Assembly (NCBI RefSeq): GCF_002940685.1 | Contig: NZ_PNFP01000001.1 | Coordinates: 1-64,000 of the forward strand | Source of the DNA: Ensifer adhaerens | GTDB lineage: Bacteria > Pseudomonadota > Alphaproteobacteria > Rhizobiales > Rhizobiaceae | Length of the DNA: 64,000 nt | Direction: 5' to 3' | The notes under the pieces: model-generated | What the model saw: only the letters and a program-made list of their open reading frames with translations | Told to the model about the DNA's origin: nothing | Database searches by the model: none | Part shown: positions 38,516 through 48,358 of the stretch, piece after piece | Layout: each line of letters opens with the position of its first letter | Numbering within the stretch: the first letter of the stretch is position 1 | Translations under genes and position numbers: made by a program

Positions 38516-38553
38516 TCCAGCAAACCAAGATGACGATCAGGATGGATCTTGCG

Positions 38554-39573
38554 ATGTCCGGCACCAGTGAACACAGCTTTCCCTTTCCGATCCTGATCGG
38601 CGATATCGGCGGCACCAATGCGCGGTTTGCCTTGCTCATCGACGCCTTTGCCGAGCCGAAGCAACTGCCGCCGATCAAGACCGGCGATTTCGAGACGATC
38701 GAGGAGGCGCTGCAAAAAAGCATTCTCGACAAGACCTCCGTGCAGCCGCGCTCGGCGATCCTGGCGGTGGCCGGTCCGATCCGTGGCGACGAAATTCCGC
38801 TGACCAATGCCGGCTGGGTCATCCGGCCGAAGGACATGCTTTCGAGCCTTAGCCTCGAAGACGTGCTTGTTATCAACGATTTCGAGGCGCAGGCGCTCGC
38901 CGTGGCTTCCCCTGCGGACGAGGACCTGGTCCAGATCGGCGGCGGCAGCATCAGGCCGCTGACCTCGCGCGTCGTGCTCGGTCCGGGAACCGGCCTCGGC
39001 GTCGGTGGTCTGGTCTTTGCGCAGCACACCTGGTTTCCGGTGCCGGGCGAAGGCGGCCATGTCGACATCGGCCCGCGCACCGAGCGCGACTTCCAGATCT
39101 GGCCCTTTCTCGAGCCGATCGAGGGCCGCATGGCGGGCGAGCAGATCCTCTGCGGTCGCGGCATCATGAACCTATACCGCGCCGTCTGCGCCGCCGATGG
39201 CGTGGAGCCGGTACTGACCGATCCGGCTGAAGTGACGACGCATGCGCTCGCAGAAAGTGACCGCGCAACGATCGAGACCATCTCGCTGTTTTCGACCTAT
39301 CTCGGGCGGGTCGCCGGCGACATGGCGCTGATCTTCATGGCCCGTGGCGGCGTTTTCCTTGCGGGCGGCATCTCGCAGAAGATCCTGCCGGCGCTCATGA
39401 AATCGCCCTTCCGCGCGGCCTTCGAGGACAAGGCGCCGCACTCGGCGCTGATGCGGACGATCCCGACCTTTGCCGTCGTTCATCCGATGGCAGCGCTCTC
39501 GGGATTGGCCGCCTTTGCCCGCACGCCGACGGATTTCGGTGTGGCAACTGAGGGACGCCGCTGGAGAAGCTGA
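38554..39573 (+). CDS. glk: Glucokinase
   Basis: A 339-residue Glk-family (ROK-unrelated) hexokinase fold. The ATP phosphate loop is [12 protein letters not shown] (about 14-25), the substrate site is in VINDFEAQA, and GPGTGLGVG marks the second phosphate segment, with EGGHVDIGP following. Three in-frame ATGs lie at 38530, 38542 and 38554. The last gives [20 protein letters not shown] and a total of 339 residues, the usual rhizobial length, with AGGA upstream. It phosphorylates glucose for the Entner-Doudoroff and pentose routes. Confidence 0.92.
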   Translation: MSGTSEHSFPFPILIGDIGGTNARFALLIDAFAEPKQLPPIKTGDFETIEEALQKSILDKTSVQPRSAILAVAGPIRGDEIPLTNAGWVIRPKDMLSSLSLEDVLVINDFEAQALAVASPADEDLVQIGGGSIRPLTSRVVLGPGTGLGVGGLVFAQHTWFPVPGEGGHVDIGPRTERDFQIWPFLEPIEGRMAGEQILCGRGIMNLYRAVCAADGVEPVLTDPAEVTTHALAESDRATIETISLFSTYLGRVAGDMALIFMARGGVFLAGGISQKILPALMKSPFRAAFEDKAPHSALMRTIPTFAVVHPMAALSGLAAFARTPTDFGVATEGRRWRS

Positions 39574-39685
39574 ACCTCTTGCGTGCGCAAAGACTCGCCA
39601 AAGCGGCATCAAACCACTATAGAGCCCCGGGAAAGATCGGGCCGGGTATCGGCTCGTCAGATAGGTTCCAGGGAAGACGGGCTTT

Positions 39686-41506
39686 TTGAGCGCCAGCAAT
39701 AAAAAACAGCACGCGGTCGACTCCGATACGATCAGCGGAATTCTGAAGCGGGTTATCGCAGAAAACGGTCGTGACCACATTCGCGGCTATGCTTTTGCCA
39801 TCGGCTGCCTGGCCGTGGTCGCCGCGACGACCGGTTTTACCGCCTCGATCATGGAAACCGTGATCAACGAGGCCTTCGCCAACAAGCGGGCGGACATCGT
39901 TCTCTACGTCTGCGGCGCGATCCTCGGCGCCTTCGTGTTGCGCGGCTTTGCCACCTACGGCCAGGCTGTCGCGCTTTCGAAGATCGGCAACAACATCGTC
40001 GCACGCTACCAGCGTCGTCTTTATGCCCATCTGATGGCGCTCAGCGTCGGCTATTTCAACGAGACCCGATCGGCGCAGCTTGCAGCCCAGATCAGCCAGA
40101 ACGTCAGCGGCATCCGCGACGTGCTCAACCTGACCGTCACCTCGATCGCCCGCGACCTGCTGACGCTGATCGGCCTGGTCGGGGTGATGTTCGCCAAGGA
40201 CTGGTTGCTGTCGATCATCGTCTTTGTTGCAGCACCGCCCCTGCTCTTGGGCCTGCGCTATGTGTCCAGGCGCCTGCGTTCGGCCACGCGCGAGGCGATC
40301 GAAGTCAACAGCCGCGTTCTCGGCGCGATGCAGGAAACCATTCAGGGCATCACCATCGTCAAGGCCTTTACGATGGAGAGCGAGCTCCGCGGCAAGGTCG
40401 AGACGATCATCAGCCGGGCCGAGAACCGCGCCAACCGCATCGCCCGGTTGAGCGAGCGCACGGCGCCGATGACCGAAACCTTCGCCGGCCTCGCGATCTC
40501 GGCCGTGCTTGCCTATTCGGCGTTCCGCGCCATCTATGCCGACGTGCCGCCCGGCGCCTTCTTCGCTTTCGTCGTCGCCCTGCTGATGGCCTATGATCCC
40601 GCCCGCCGTCTGGCGCGGCTGCAGGTCTCGCTCGAGCGCGCCGCCGTCAACGCCCGCATGGTCTATGAGATCCTCGACACCGTGCCGCACCAGCGCGACA
40701 AGCCCGACGCCAAGGAACTGGCCTTCACGAGTGCGGCCGTCGAGCTGCGCGACGTGCGCTTCAAGTATGCCAATGGCGACGAGGTGCTGAAGGGCGTGAA
40801 CTTCGTCGCCGAGGGCGGCAAGACGACGGCGCTCGTCGGCCCGTCCGGGGCCGGTAAGTCGACGGTCATCAGCCTCATTCCGCGCTTCTACGATCCGGCC
40901 TCCGGCCAGATCCTGATCGACGGGCAGGACATCGCCGACGTCACCAAGCAGTCGCTGCGCAAGGGCATCGCCTATGTTTCGCAGCAGCCCTATCTTTTCG
41001 AAGGCTCTATCCGCGACAACATCCGCTACGGCCGCATCGAAGCGACGGATGCCGAGGTGGAGGAAGCCGCACGGCTCGCCTACGCCCATGATTTCATCCT
41101 GGCGCAGCCCCAGGGCTACGATACGCCGGTTGGCGAGAACGGCATGACGCTTTCGGGCGGCCAGCGCCAGCGCCTGTCGATCGCGCGCGCACTCGTGCGC
41201 AACGCCCCGATCCTGCTGCTCGACGAGGCCACCTCCGCGCTCGACACCGAGTCGGAACTTGCCGTGCAGAAGGCGCTCGACCACGCCATGAGCGGGCGTA
41301 CGGTCATCGTCATCGCACATCGTCTTTCGACCGTCGTCAATGCCGACAAGATCATCGTCATGAAGGATGGTTCCGTCGTCGAGGAAGGCACGCATGTCGA
41401 TCTTGCACGGCGGCCGGACGGTCTCTACGCTCGCCTGCACAATCTCCAGGGCCAGTCGCCTGACGGCGAAACGCCCGAAGCGCCGGCCGGCGTCGAAATC
41501 CACTAG
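39686..41506 (+). CDS. MsbA-like ABC exporter, fused membrane and ATPase domains
   Basis: A 606-residue half-transporter. A six-helix membrane domain (about 30-330) holds [28 protein letters not shown]. The ATPase domain has Walker [10 protein letters not shown] (about 387-395), Q-loop, signature LSGGQRQR, Walker [13 protein letters not shown] and H-loop IAHRL. Members of this group flip lipids or export glycans. The exact cargo cannot be told. The start is TTG at 39686 (MSASNKK by translation); no ATG exists until after the first helix. dapB follows after 20 bases. Confidence 0.88.
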   Translation: MSASNKKQHAVDSDTISGILKRVIAENGRDHIRGYAFAIGCLAVVAATTGFTASIMETVINEAFANKRADIVLYVCGAILGAFVLRGFATYGQAVALSKIGNNIVARYQRRLYAHLMALSVGYFNETRSAQLAAQISQNVSGIRDVLNLTVTSIARDLLTLIGLVGVMFAKDWLLSIIVFVAAPPLLLGLRYVSRRLRSATREAIEVNSRVLGAMQETIQGITIVKAFTMESELRGKVETIISRAENRANRIARLSERTAPMTETFAGLAISAVLAYSAFRAIYADVPPGAFFAFVVALLMAYDPARRLARLQVSLERAAVNARMVYEILDTVPHQRDKPDAKELAFTSAAVELRDVRFKYANGDEVLKGVNFVAEGGKTTALVGPSGAGKSTVISLIPRFYDPASGQILIDGQDIADVTKQSLRKGIAYVSQQPYLFEGSIRDNIRYGRIEATDAEVEEAARLAYAHDFILAQPQGYDTPVGENGMTLSGGQRQRLSIARALVRNAPILLLDEATSALDTESELAVQKALDHAMSGRTVIVIAHRLSTVVNADKIIVMKDGSVVEEGTHVDLARRPDGLYARLHNLQGQSPDGETPEAPAGVEIH

Positions 41507-41526
41507 CGGACAGAAGGAAATCACCG

Positions 41527-42345
41527 ATGGGCGCGAACGATATGAAGCTCGTGGTGGTGGGTGCGGCGGGCCGTATGGGCCAGACGTTGATCAGGACGGT
41601 CCACGCGATGGAGGGCGTTCGCCTGCATGCGGCGGTCGAGCGTCCCGGCTCGGTCTTCATCGGCCGCGACGCCGGTGAACTGTCCGGCCTCGGCCCGATC
41701 GGCGTGCCGGTCACCGATCGGCCGCTGGAAGCCTTCGTCGAGGCCGAGGGCGTGCTCGATTTCACCGCACCGGCAGGTTCCGTCGAGTTTGCCGCTCTCG
41801 CCGCCCAGGCCCGCATCGTCCATGTCATCGGCACCACCGGCTGCTCGGCCGCCGACGAGGCGAAGATCCAGGCTGCCGCCCGCCATGCCCGCATCGTCAA
41901 ATCGGGCAATATGAGCCTCGGCGTCAACCTGCTTGGCGTGCTGACGGAGAAGGCGGCGCGCGCGCTCGGTCCGGCCGATTGGGATATCGAAATCCTCGAA
42001 ATGCACCACAGGCACAAGGTCGATGCCCCCTCGGGCACGGCCCTGCTTCTCGGCCAAGCGGCGGCGACGGGGCGCGATATCGCGCTTGCCGAGCATTCCG
42101 TGCGCGTGCGCGACGGCCATACGGGACCGCGCCCGGCGGGCACGATCGGTTTTGCCACCCTGCGCGGCGGCTCGGTCATCGGCGAGCACTCGGTCATTCT
42201 TGCCGGCGAAGGCGAGCAGGTGACCTTGTCGCACAGTGCCACGGACCGTTCGATCTTCGCGCGCGGTGCCGTCACCGCCGCACTCTGGGCCCGCAACCAG
42301 AAGCCCGGTTTCTATTCGATGCTCGACGTTCTCGGGCTCAACTGA
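41527..42345 (+). CDS. dapB: 4-hydroxy-tetrahydrodipicolinate reductase
   Basis: A 272-residue enzyme of the lysine/diaminopimelate pathway. The nucleotide-binding motif is [13 protein letters not shown] (about 9-21), and the family signature [16 protein letters not shown] lies near residues 157-172 with catalytic His and Lys. SGNMSLGVN is also present. GAAGGAAA precedes the ATG. The pathway provides lysine and cell-wall diaminopimelate. It is followed by gpmA after 34 bases; this order is common in rhizobia. Confidence 0.96.
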   Translation: MGANDMKLVVVGAAGRMGQTLIRTVHAMEGVRLHAAVERPGSVFIGRDAGELSGLGPIGVPVTDRPLEAFVEAEGVLDFTAPAGSVEFAALAAQARIVHVIGTTGCSAADEAKIQAAARHARIVKSGNMSLGVNLLGVLTEKAARALGPADWDIEILEMHHRHKVDAPSGTALLLGQAAATGRDIALAEHSVRVRDGHTGPRPAGTIGFATLRGGSVIGEHSVILAGEGEQVTLSHSATDRSIFARGAVTAALWARNQKPGFYSMLDVLGLN

Positions 42346-42379
42346 CCTTTCCACTCTCAAGTCTCAAGGGGAATTCGAC

Positions 42380-43015
42380 ATGAGCGGTACTCTCGTCCTC
42401 GTCCGGCATGGCCAGAGCGACTGGAACCTGAAGAACCTGTTCACCGGCTGGCGTGATCCGGATCTGACGGAACTCGGCGTCGAGGAAGCCAAGGCTGGCG
42501 GCAAGGCGCTTGCCGACTACGGCATCAAGTTCGACATCGCCTTCACTTCGGATCTCGTCCGCGCCCAGCGTACCTGCCAGTTCGTGCTCGACGCCGTTGG
42601 CCAGTCGTCGCTGGAAACCATCCGAGACCAGGCCCTGAACGAACGCGACTATGGTGATCTCTCGGGCCTCAACAAGGATGACGCGCGCGAGAAGTGGGGC
42701 GAAGAGCAGGTGCATATCTGGCGCCGCTCCTATGACATTCCGCCTCCGGGCGGCGAGAGCCTGCGCGACACCGGCGCCCGCGTCTGGCCCTATTACCTGA
42801 CCGAGATCCTGCCGCGTGTGCTGTCGGGCCAGAAGGTCCTGGTCGCTGCCCACGGCAACTCGCTGCGCTCGCTGGTCATGGTGCTCGACCGCCTGTCGAA
42901 GGAACAGATCCTGAAGCTCAATCTCGCGACCGGCGTGCCGATGGTCTACAAGCTCAACGCCAATTCGACCGTCGCTTCCAAGGAAGTGCTCGGCGACATG
43001 TCCGCCGCCCACTGA
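42380..43015 (+). CDS. gpmA: 2,3-bisphosphoglycerate-dependent phosphoglycerate mutase
   Basis: A 211-residue histidine phosphatase-fold mutase. The active site is [11 protein letters not shown], with the phosphorylated His at about residue 9, [11 protein letters not shown], the [10 protein letters not shown] segment and the second His in [11 protein letters not shown]. Length fits the short alphaproteobacterial dPGM. AAGGGGA sits 6 bases before the ATG. It interconverts 3- and 2-phosphoglycerate in lower glycolysis. A strong terminator follows 20 bases after the stop. Confidence 0.95.
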   Translation: MSGTLVLVRHGQSDWNLKNLFTGWRDPDLTELGVEEAKAGGKALADYGIKFDIAFTSDLVRAQRTCQFVLDAVGQSSLETIRDQALNERDYGDLSGLNKDDAREKWGEEQVHIWRRSYDIPPPGGESLRDTGARVWPYYLTEILPRVLSGQKVLVAAHGNSLRSLVMVLDRLSKEQILKLNLATGVPMVYKLNANSTVASKEVLGDMSAAH

Positions 43016-43035
43016 GCGCTGACAGACAGGGAATG

Positions 43036-43064
43036 AAAAAAGGGGCGCCGAGCGCCCCTTTTTT
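43036..43064. terminator. Bidirectional terminator between gpmA and ogt-like gene
   Basis: A perfect 13-bp inverted repeat, AAAAAAGGGGCGC (43036-43048) and its complement (43052-43064), has a 3-base loop. T-runs on both strands let it serve both convergent genes. Confidence 0.95.
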
Positions 43065-43091
43065 GTCTCCGATGATTCGGGAAGCTGGTGA

Positions 43092-43979
43092 TCAGATCGT
43101 GCCGTCCGCCGCCTGGCCGGCCTCCCAGCCGAGGATGGCGCGCTTGCGCGTCAGGCCCCAGTGGTAACCAGTGAGATCGCCGCTCTTTCCGAGCGCGCGG
43201 TGGCACGGAACCACGAACGAGATCGGGTTGCGCCCGACGGCAGCACCCACCGCGCGCGATGCCGTCGGCTGGCCGATGTTGCCGGCGATGTTCGAATAGG
43301 TGGTGGCGCAGCCGAGCGGGATCTTGAGCAGCGCCTGCCAGACCCGGATCTGGAAGTCGGAACCGATCAGGAAGATGCGCAACGGCTCGTTCTGGCGCCA
43401 GCGCGACGGATCGAAGATGCGCGCGGCGTATTGGGACGTCGCCGCGCTGTCCTCGATGTAGCGGGCGTTCGGCCAGCGCTGCGCCATGTCCTCGAAGCTC
43501 GCCTGCTCGCCGCCCGCATCGTTGAAGGCAAGGCCTGCAAGCCCGCGGTCGGTAATCATCACGAGCGCCGTGCCGAAGGGGGAGGGGTGGTAGCCGTAGC
43601 GGATCGTCAGGCCTTCGCCGCGCGCCTTCCACTCGCCCGGCGACATCGCCTCGTGGGTGACGAACAGGTCGTGCAGGCGGCTTGGTCCCGACAGGCCCAC
43701 TTCGATGCTGGTCTCGAGCAGCGGCATGTCTTCCTGGCGCAGCAGGCGCTTGGCGTGGTCGAGGGTGACGGCCTGCAGGAAGGCTTTCGGCGACAGCCCG
43801 GCCCAGCGGGTAAAGACCTTCTGGAGCTGCGTAGGCGACTGCTTCAGGCGTTGCGCCACCACTTCGAGCGACGGCTGGTCGCGATAGTCTTCGGTGAGCA
43901 TTTCGATCACGCGGCTGACCGTATCGTAATCGGTGCCCTTCGGCGTGATGTCGGTGGGTACGGATGTCGCAATGTTCAT
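43092..43979 (-). CDS. AraC-type HTH fused to O6-methylguanine-DNA methyltransferase (Ada-like)
   Basis: A 295-residue fusion. Residues about 20-115 form an AraC helix-turn-helix domain (EVVAQRLKQSPTQLQKVFTRWAGLSPKAFLQ). Residues about 125-290 form the alkyltransferase, with the acceptor cysteine in FVVPCHRALGKSGDLTGYHWG. The N-terminal zinc/phosphotriester domain of E. coli Ada is missing. It removes alkyl groups from O6-guanine and may also regulate transcription, but without the sensing domain the classical adaptive switch cannot work in the same way. It converges on gpmA. Confidence 0.9.
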   Translation of the reverse strand: MNIATSVPTDITPKGTDYDTVSRVIEMLTEDYRDQPSLEVVAQRLKQSPTQLQKVFTRWAGLSPKAFLQAVTLDHAKRLLRQEDMPLLETSIEVGLSGPSRLHDLFVTHEAMSPGEWKARGEGLTIRYGYHPSPFGTALVMITDRGLAGLAFNDAGGEQASFEDMAQRWPNARYIEDSAATSQYAARIFDPSRWRQNEPLRIFLIGSDFQIRVWQALLKIPLGCATTYSNIAGNIGQPTASRAVGAAVGRNPISFVVPCHRALGKSGDLTGYHWGLTRKRAILGWEAGQAADGTI

Positions 43980-44082
43980 GGCTCGTCTCCTGTCATCTCA
44001 CAGGTAACCATTTGCTGGCCCCGTCAACCACCCGAAACTTGAAAAGATGCGATCGTCTGGCGCGGCGTTGCAATTGTCGGGG

Positions 44083-44580
44083 TCAACGGCGGCGAACGGT
44101 GGCAAGCGCGCCCGACAGCGCCAGCGCAAAGGTCTCGCGATCATCGCGGTTGAGAAACGATCCGATGTCGGTCCGCCGCCCGCCGCCGCTGATGGTCATC
44201 GAAACGATGCCGATCTCCTGGTGGCGGGCGATGTTGAAGCGCGCCCAGAACGGGTTGAAGCGATGTTCGGTGATCTGACCGGAGGGCGTGAACTTGCGCA
44301 CGGAGACGTCGGTCCTGCTAACGCTGACCTCTTCGCGGCTGAGGGCCGAGCGGTTGTTCAGCCAGAAGGCGCCGAACAGCAGGAGATAATCGAGCCCGAA
44401 GAAGAACACGACCGGCCACGCGCCGATGACGAAAAAGACGAAAGCGTGCACCAGGCTCAAGAGCCCGGCGATCAGGAAGAAGACCTTGACGCCACGACGG
44501 CCGAGCGAGCGATAGGGCGTCAGCTCGGCGGTGAAGACCGGCGCATCCTCGGGTGGGGTGGTGGCGTTGCCATTGATCAT
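44083..44580 (-). CDS. DUF2244 integral membrane protein
   Basis: A 165-residue protein with two adjacent helices (about 35-75: FFLIAGLLSLVHAFVFFVIGAW and VVFFFGLDYLLLFGAFWL) between a short acidic N-terminus and a cytoplasmic beta-rich domain with RFNPFWARFNIAR and FLNRDDRETFALAL. This matches the DUF2244 family of alphaproteobacteria, whose function is unknown. It is divergent from nth, with only 22 bases between starts, so its promoter must overlap that of nth. Confidence 0.85.
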   Translation of the reverse strand: MINGNATTPPEDAPVFTAELTPYRSLGRRGVKVFFLIAGLLSLVHAFVFFVIGAWPVVFFFGLDYLLLFGAFWLNNRSALSREEVSVSRTDVSVRKFTPSGQITEHRFNPFWARFNIARHQEIGIVSMTISGGGRRTDIGSFLNRDDRETFALALSGALATVRRR

Positions 44581-44596
44581 GGCCTTTGACTATAGA
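44567..44596 (+). promoter_or_regulatory. Sigma-70-type promoter of nth, likely leaderless
   Basis: TTGCCA (44567-44572) and TATAGA (44591-44596) are 18 bp apart. The expected start point, six to seven bases past the -10 box, coincides with the nth ATG at 44603. There is no ribosome binding site. A leaderless nth mRNA is likely. Confidence 0.55.
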
Positions 44597-44602
44597 TGCA
44601 TC

Positions 44603-45388
44603 ATGAAAAACGTGAAGCCGAAATTGCCCCCAGGCGTCGCAAAACGGGGCGCTGCAAAACCGAAGTCGAGCCGGCGCGCCACGCCGCGGGTGAAGAGCCT
44701 CTACAGCCAGGACGAGCTCAAGGAGATCTTCCGCCGCTTCTCGATCCAGCGCCCCGAACCGAAGGGCGAACTGGAGCACGTCAACCCGTTCACGCTGGTC
44801 GTTGCCGTGGCGCTTTCGGCGCAGGCGACCGATGCCGGCGTCAACAAGGCGACGCGCGCGCTTTTCGCCATCGCCGACACGCCGCAGAAGATGCTGGCGC
44901 TCGGGGAAGAGAAGGTCCGGGACTACATCAAGACCATCGGTCTCTATCGCAACAAGGCCAGGAACGTCATCGCGCTCAGCGAGATGCTGATCCGCGACTT
45001 CGGTGGCGAGGTGCCGCGCACACGCGAAGAGCTGGTGACGCTTCCGGGCGTCGGGCGCAAGACCGCCAATGTGGTGCTTTCCATGGCATTCGGCCAGTCG
45101 ACCATCGCCGTCGACACCCACATCCTGCGTATCGCCAACAGGATCTGTCTGGCGCCGGGCAAGACCCCGGACGAAGTGGAAGACAAGCTGATCCGGATCA
45201 TCCCGGACGAATATCTCTATCACGCCCATCACTGGCTGATCCTGCACGGGCGCTATTGCTGCAAGGCGCGCAAACCCGAATGCGAGCGCTGTGTCATCGC
45301 CGATCTCTGCAAGTCGCCGGAAAAGACCTGCGACATCCCGGCGCCGCTCGTCGAACTGCCGCCGCAGATGATCTCGGCCGCAGGCTGA
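44603..45388 (+). CDS. nth: Endonuclease III
   Basis: A 261-residue DNA glycosylase/AP lyase of base-excision repair. It shows the helix-hairpin-helix LPGVGRKTANVV with the catalytic Lys, the catalytic Asp in AVDTHILR, and the 4Fe-4S loop C-x6-C-x2-C-x5-C in CKARKPECERCVIADLC. A basic N-terminal tail of about 40 residues extends it beyond E. coli Nth (211), as in many rhizobia. The ATG at 44603 has no Shine-Dalgarno sequence, but a good -10 box ends 7 bases upstream. It converges with tetR. Confidence 0.95.
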   Translation: MKNVKPKLPPGVAKRGAAKPKSSRRATPRVKSLYSQDELKEIFRRFSIQRPEPKGELEHVNPFTLVVAVALSAQATDAGVNKATRALFAIADTPQKMLALGEEKVRDYIKTIGLYRNKARNVIALSEMLIRDFGGEVPRTREELVTLPGVGRKTANVVLSMAFGQSTIAVDTHILRIANRICLAPGKTPDEVEDKLIRIIPDEYLYHAHHWLILHGRYCCKARKPECERCVIADLCKSPEKTCDIPAPLVELPPQMISAAG

Positions 45389-45414
45389 GCCTGGGGCGAA
45401 ATCCGGCATCGGCG

Positions 45415-46008
45415 TCAGGCCGACACCATCCGGTCGATCAGCGTGCCGATCGTTTCGACATAGATCTCGCTCGGCGCACCGTCGGCAATGTCGAGCGCGG
45501 CGCGATCGAAGGCGGCCGAAAGCAGCGAGGCCATGGCCGATAGCGTTGCCGCATCGGGTGCAGCCGGCGCCATTGCTTCGGCAATGCCTTCTTCCAGCGT
45601 TCTCTGGGCATGGGCGGCATCGATCGCCATCATCTCCTTCTTGCCGAGCACGGCGGGTCCGTCGAGCAGAAGAAGGCGGATGCGGCCCGGCTCGCCCATG
45701 GCGTCGAAATAGGCGCGGGCGCCGACCTTCAGCGCCTCGCGCGGCGTCAGATCGTTTGCCGTTTCCCGCTCGATCGTCGCCGCCACCGCGCCCGCTTCCC
45801 GCTCCGCCACGGCGCGGAACAGCGCCTTCTTGTCCTCGAAATGGTGATAGAGCGCGCCGCGGGTCAAGCCGGCGGCGGACACGATGTCCGGGGTCGAGGT
45901 ATCGGCGTAGCCGCGGCTGACGAAGAGACCGCGGGCGGCATCGAGGATTGCGGCACGCGTCGTGTCGGAGCGCTCGCGGTTGGAGCGTCGGGAAACTTCC
46001 TGTTGCAT
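45415..46008 (-). CDS. TetR-family repressor
   Basis: A 197-residue regulator. The N-terminal TetR helix-turn-helix is clear: TRAAILDAARGLFVSRGYADTSTPDIVSAAGLTRGALYHHFEDKKALF (about 17-64). A variable ligand-binding domain follows. Its start codon lies inside a CATACA-N7-TGTATG palindrome, and a second related palindrome lies 30 bp away before the divergent VOC gene. This suggests autorepression and repression of that gene. The inducer is unknown. Confidence 0.9.
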   Translation of the reverse strand: MQQEVSRRSNRERSDTTRAAILDAARGLFVSRGYADTSTPDIVSAAGLTRGALYHHFEDKKALFRAVAEREAGAVAATIERETANDLTPREALKVGARAYFDAMGEPGRIRLLLLDGPAVLGKKEMMAIDAAHAQRTLEEGIAEAMAPAAPDAATLSAMASLLSAAFDRAALDIADGAPSEIYVETIGTLIDRMVSA

Positions 46009-46052
46009 ACATTCAGCCTGTATGTTAATTAAAGAAACATACAGATTGTATG
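46006..46052. promoter_or_regulatory. Double operator between tetR and VOC gene
   Basis: CATACA-N7-TGTATG at 46006-46024 overlaps the tetR start codon, and CATACA-GAT-TGTATG at 46038-46052 overlaps a TATGAT -10-like box (46049-46054) for the VOC gene. Their centres are 30 bp apart, about three helix turns, so two repressor dimers could bind the same face. Confidence 0.75.
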
Positions 46053-46076
46053 ATATTGCCCGAGCGAGGAAAAGCC

Positions 46077-46505
46077 ATGAAATCGACGAGCTACTACCCG
46101 GTCATCATGACAGCGGACGTTGCCGCCACCGCCGCCTTCTACATCGATCATTTCCGTTTCCAGGCACTCTTCACCACCGACTGGTATGTGCACCTCCAGT
46201 CGATCGAGGACGAGCACGTGACGCTGGCCGTGCTCGATTACCGACACGAAACCATCCCCGAAGAGGCGCGCGCGCCGACCCGCGGTCTTCTCCTGAACTT
46301 CGAGGTCGAGGATCCGGACGCCATCCATGAGCGATTGGCCGCCGCCGGGCTGCCGATCCTGAAGGCCTTGCGCGACGAGGACTTCGGCCAGCGCCATTTC
46401 ATCACCGCTGACCCGAACGGCGTGCTGATCGACATCATCAAGCCCATTCCGCCAAGTGCTGAATTCGCCGCCGCCTACGACGAAAGCGCGCTTCCTACGG
46501 TGTGA
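46077..46505 (+). CDS. VOC/glyoxalase-fold protein
   Basis: A 142-residue protein with the paired beta-alpha-beta-beta-beta units of the vicinal oxygen chelate fold: [22 protein letters not shown], the central [24 protein letters not shown], and the C-terminal [22 protein letters not shown] with metal-binding-type residues. It may be a dioxygenase, a glyoxalase-like enzyme or a drug-binding resistance protein. The sequence alone does not decide. AGGA lies 6 bases before the ATG. It is divergent from tetR and sits behind its operators. Confidence 0.85.
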   Translation: MKSTSYYPVIMTADVAATAAFYIDHFRFQALFTTDWYVHLQSIEDEHVTLAVLDYRHETIPEEARAPTRGLLLNFEVEDPDAIHERLAAAGLPILKALRDEDFGQRHFITADPNGVLIDIIKPIPPSAEFAAAYDESALPTV

Positions 46506-46592
46506 AGCGACCGGCACGCGTCTTTTGTCTTCCAAATGGCCGGAAAACCGGTATTAACGAACACCGGCCATCACGGAGACCGGATAAGGTTC

Positions 46593-47585
46593 ATGACAAA
46601 ATACGACGTGCTGACGATCGGCAACGCCATCGTCGATATCATCGCGCGCTGCGACGATGCTTTTCTCAATGAAAACGGCATCATAAAGGGCGCCATGAAC
46701 CTCATCGACGCCGAGCGGGCCGAGTTGCTGTACTCGCGCATGGGCCCGGCGGTCGAAGCCTCCGGCGGCAGCGCCGGCAATACGGCAGCCGGTGTCGCCA
46801 GCCTCGGCGGCCGTGCCGCCTATTTCGGCAAGACCGCAAGCGACCAGCTCGGCGAGATCTTCGCCCACGATATCCGCGCCCAGGGCGTCTACTTCCAGAC
46901 GAAGCCGCTCGAAAACGTGCCGCCGACGGCACGCTCGATGATCTTCGTTACCGAAGACGGCGAACGCTCGATGAACACCTATCTCGGCGCCTGCGTCGAA
47001 CTTGGCCCCGAGGACGTGGAGCCCGAGATCGTCGCTGAAGCCAAGGTGACCTATTTCGAAGGCTATCTCTGGGATCCGCCGCGCGCCAAGGATGCCATCC
47101 GCGAGACCGCCCGCATCGCGCACGAGAACGGTCGCGAAACCGCGATCACGCTGTCCGACAGCTTCTGTGTCCACCGCTACCGCGACGAGTTCCTGGATCT
47201 CATGCGTTCCGGCACGGTCGATATCGTCTTTGCCAACAAGCAGGAAGCGCTGGCGCTCTACGAGACCGAGGATTTCGATCTGGCGCTGGAGAAGCTGTCG
47301 AAGGATTGCAAGCTTGCGGCGGTGACGCTGAGCGAAGAGGGTTCGGTCGTCGTGCGTGGTTCCGAACGGGTTCGCGTCGGTGCGACGCCGATCGCCCAGG
47401 TCGTCGACACGACGGGTGCCGGCGATCTCTATGCTGCCGGATTCCTCTACGGTTACACGACCGGGCGCTCGCTCGAAGACTGCAGCAAGCTCGGCAACCT
47501 CGCCGCCGGCATCGTCATCGGCCAGATCGGGCCGCGGCCGATGGTCTCGCTGGAAACGGCCGCCAAACAGGCTGGTCTTGCCTGA
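46593..47585 (+). CDS. PfkB-family adenosine kinase
   Basis: A 330-residue carbohydrate/nucleoside kinase. PfkB signatures are seen: GGSAGNTAAGVASLGG near residues 57-72 and DTTGAGDLYAAGFLYG near 272-287, with the catalytic Asp in GAGD. The N-terminal YDVLTIGNAIVDI is typical of the adenosine kinase branch of alphaproteobacteria. I chose the ATG at 46593 after ATAAGG. It makes AMP from adenosine and would compete with Add encoded elsewhere in the window. It is probably monocistronic. Confidence 0.88.
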   Translation: MTKYDVLTIGNAIVDIIARCDDAFLNENGIIKGAMNLIDAERAELLYSRMGPAVEASGGSAGNTAAGVASLGGRAAYFGKTASDQLGEIFAHDIRAQGVYFQTKPLENVPPTARSMIFVTEDGERSMNTYLGACVELGPEDVEPEIVAEAKVTYFEGYLWDPPRAKDAIRETARIAHENGRETAITLSDSFCVHRYRDEFLDLMRSGTVDIVFANKQEALALYETEDFDLALEKLSKDCKLAAVTLSEEGSVVVRGSERVRVGATPIAQVVDTTGAGDLYAAGFLYGYTTGRSLEDCSKLGNLAAGIVIGQIGPRPMVSLETAAKQAGLA

Positions 47586-47624
47586 TCCGACCGAATTGAT
47601 TTTTGGCTAAGGACGGGCGCGGCC

Positions 47625-48164
47625 TTACTTGAAGGCCTCGCCCGGATAGGCGCCCCAGATTTCGCCCTGGGCGATCCAGCCTTCGACGCCTTGCGCTTCG
47701 GCATGGCACCAGTCGCCATTGCACTCGCCGACTTTCACGATGACACCGGGCTCCATGCGGGCGACGATCGGGGAATTGCCCTGCGCGTCGCGGCGCATGT
47801 TGACGAAGACGCCTTCGCCCTTGCCGCGCATCCAGGGAGCGGCAACGGCGGTGCGGTCGCCGGAAAGCAGCGCCTGGTTCACCCAACCCTCGGTGCCGTC
47901 GGCGTCACGGATCCGGCGCCAGTTGTCGTATTCCTGGATGATCTCCACCGGCACGCCCGGCTTCATGTAGCGGAAGGCGACCGCGTAATCGACGCTCGGA
48001 CCGATTCTCAGATTGACGCTCTTGGACTTGAGGCTGACGAAGCGCGGCAGTGGCAGCCCGCTGGCGCCCTTGGCGGCCTGGGCGTAAGCGGCGGACGCCA
48101 TGATCCCGGCGCCAAGGCAGGCGGCGATCAAAGCGAGCGAGAATCTGGAAATGACGTGACGCAT
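47625..48164 (-). CDS. Exported protein with two bacterial SH3 domains
   Basis: A 179-residue secreted protein. A signal peptide (about 1-28, ending ASAAYAQ) precedes two SH3b domains: KSVNLRIGPSVDYAVAFRYMKPGVPVEII (about 48-105) and FVNMRRDAQGNSPIVARMEPGVIVKV (about 115-170), each with a GW pair. Bacterial SH3 domains bind cell wall or protein partners. No enzymatic part exists. The ATG at 48164 gives a compact signal. Starts at 48176 and 48188 are possible. It converges with adenosine kinase. Confidence 0.85.
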   Translation of the reverse strand: MRHVISRFSLALIAACLGAGIMASAAYAQAAKGASGLPLPRFVSLKSKSVNLRIGPSVDYAVAFRYMKPGVPVEIIQEYDNWRRIRDADGTEGWVNQALLSGDRTAVAAPWMRGKGEGVFVNMRRDAQGNSPIVARMEPGVIVKVGECNGDWCHAEAQGVEGWIAQGEIWGAYPGEAFK

Positions 48165-48358
48165 GACGAAGCCCATATTCCGTGGCACTAGCTTTTGCAG
48201 GCGCAGTTCACTTGAGGCCCATGGGACGGGCGGAAATCGCGGGGACGACGACGCGAGTTTTGTTTGTCTTCCCGGTGGGGTCTGGTAGAAATTGCGGCTA
48301 CAGGGAGAAAGTATCGCCCAACTTGGTTAAGGACCCGTCAACAAGGCCCGTCGCAGCA

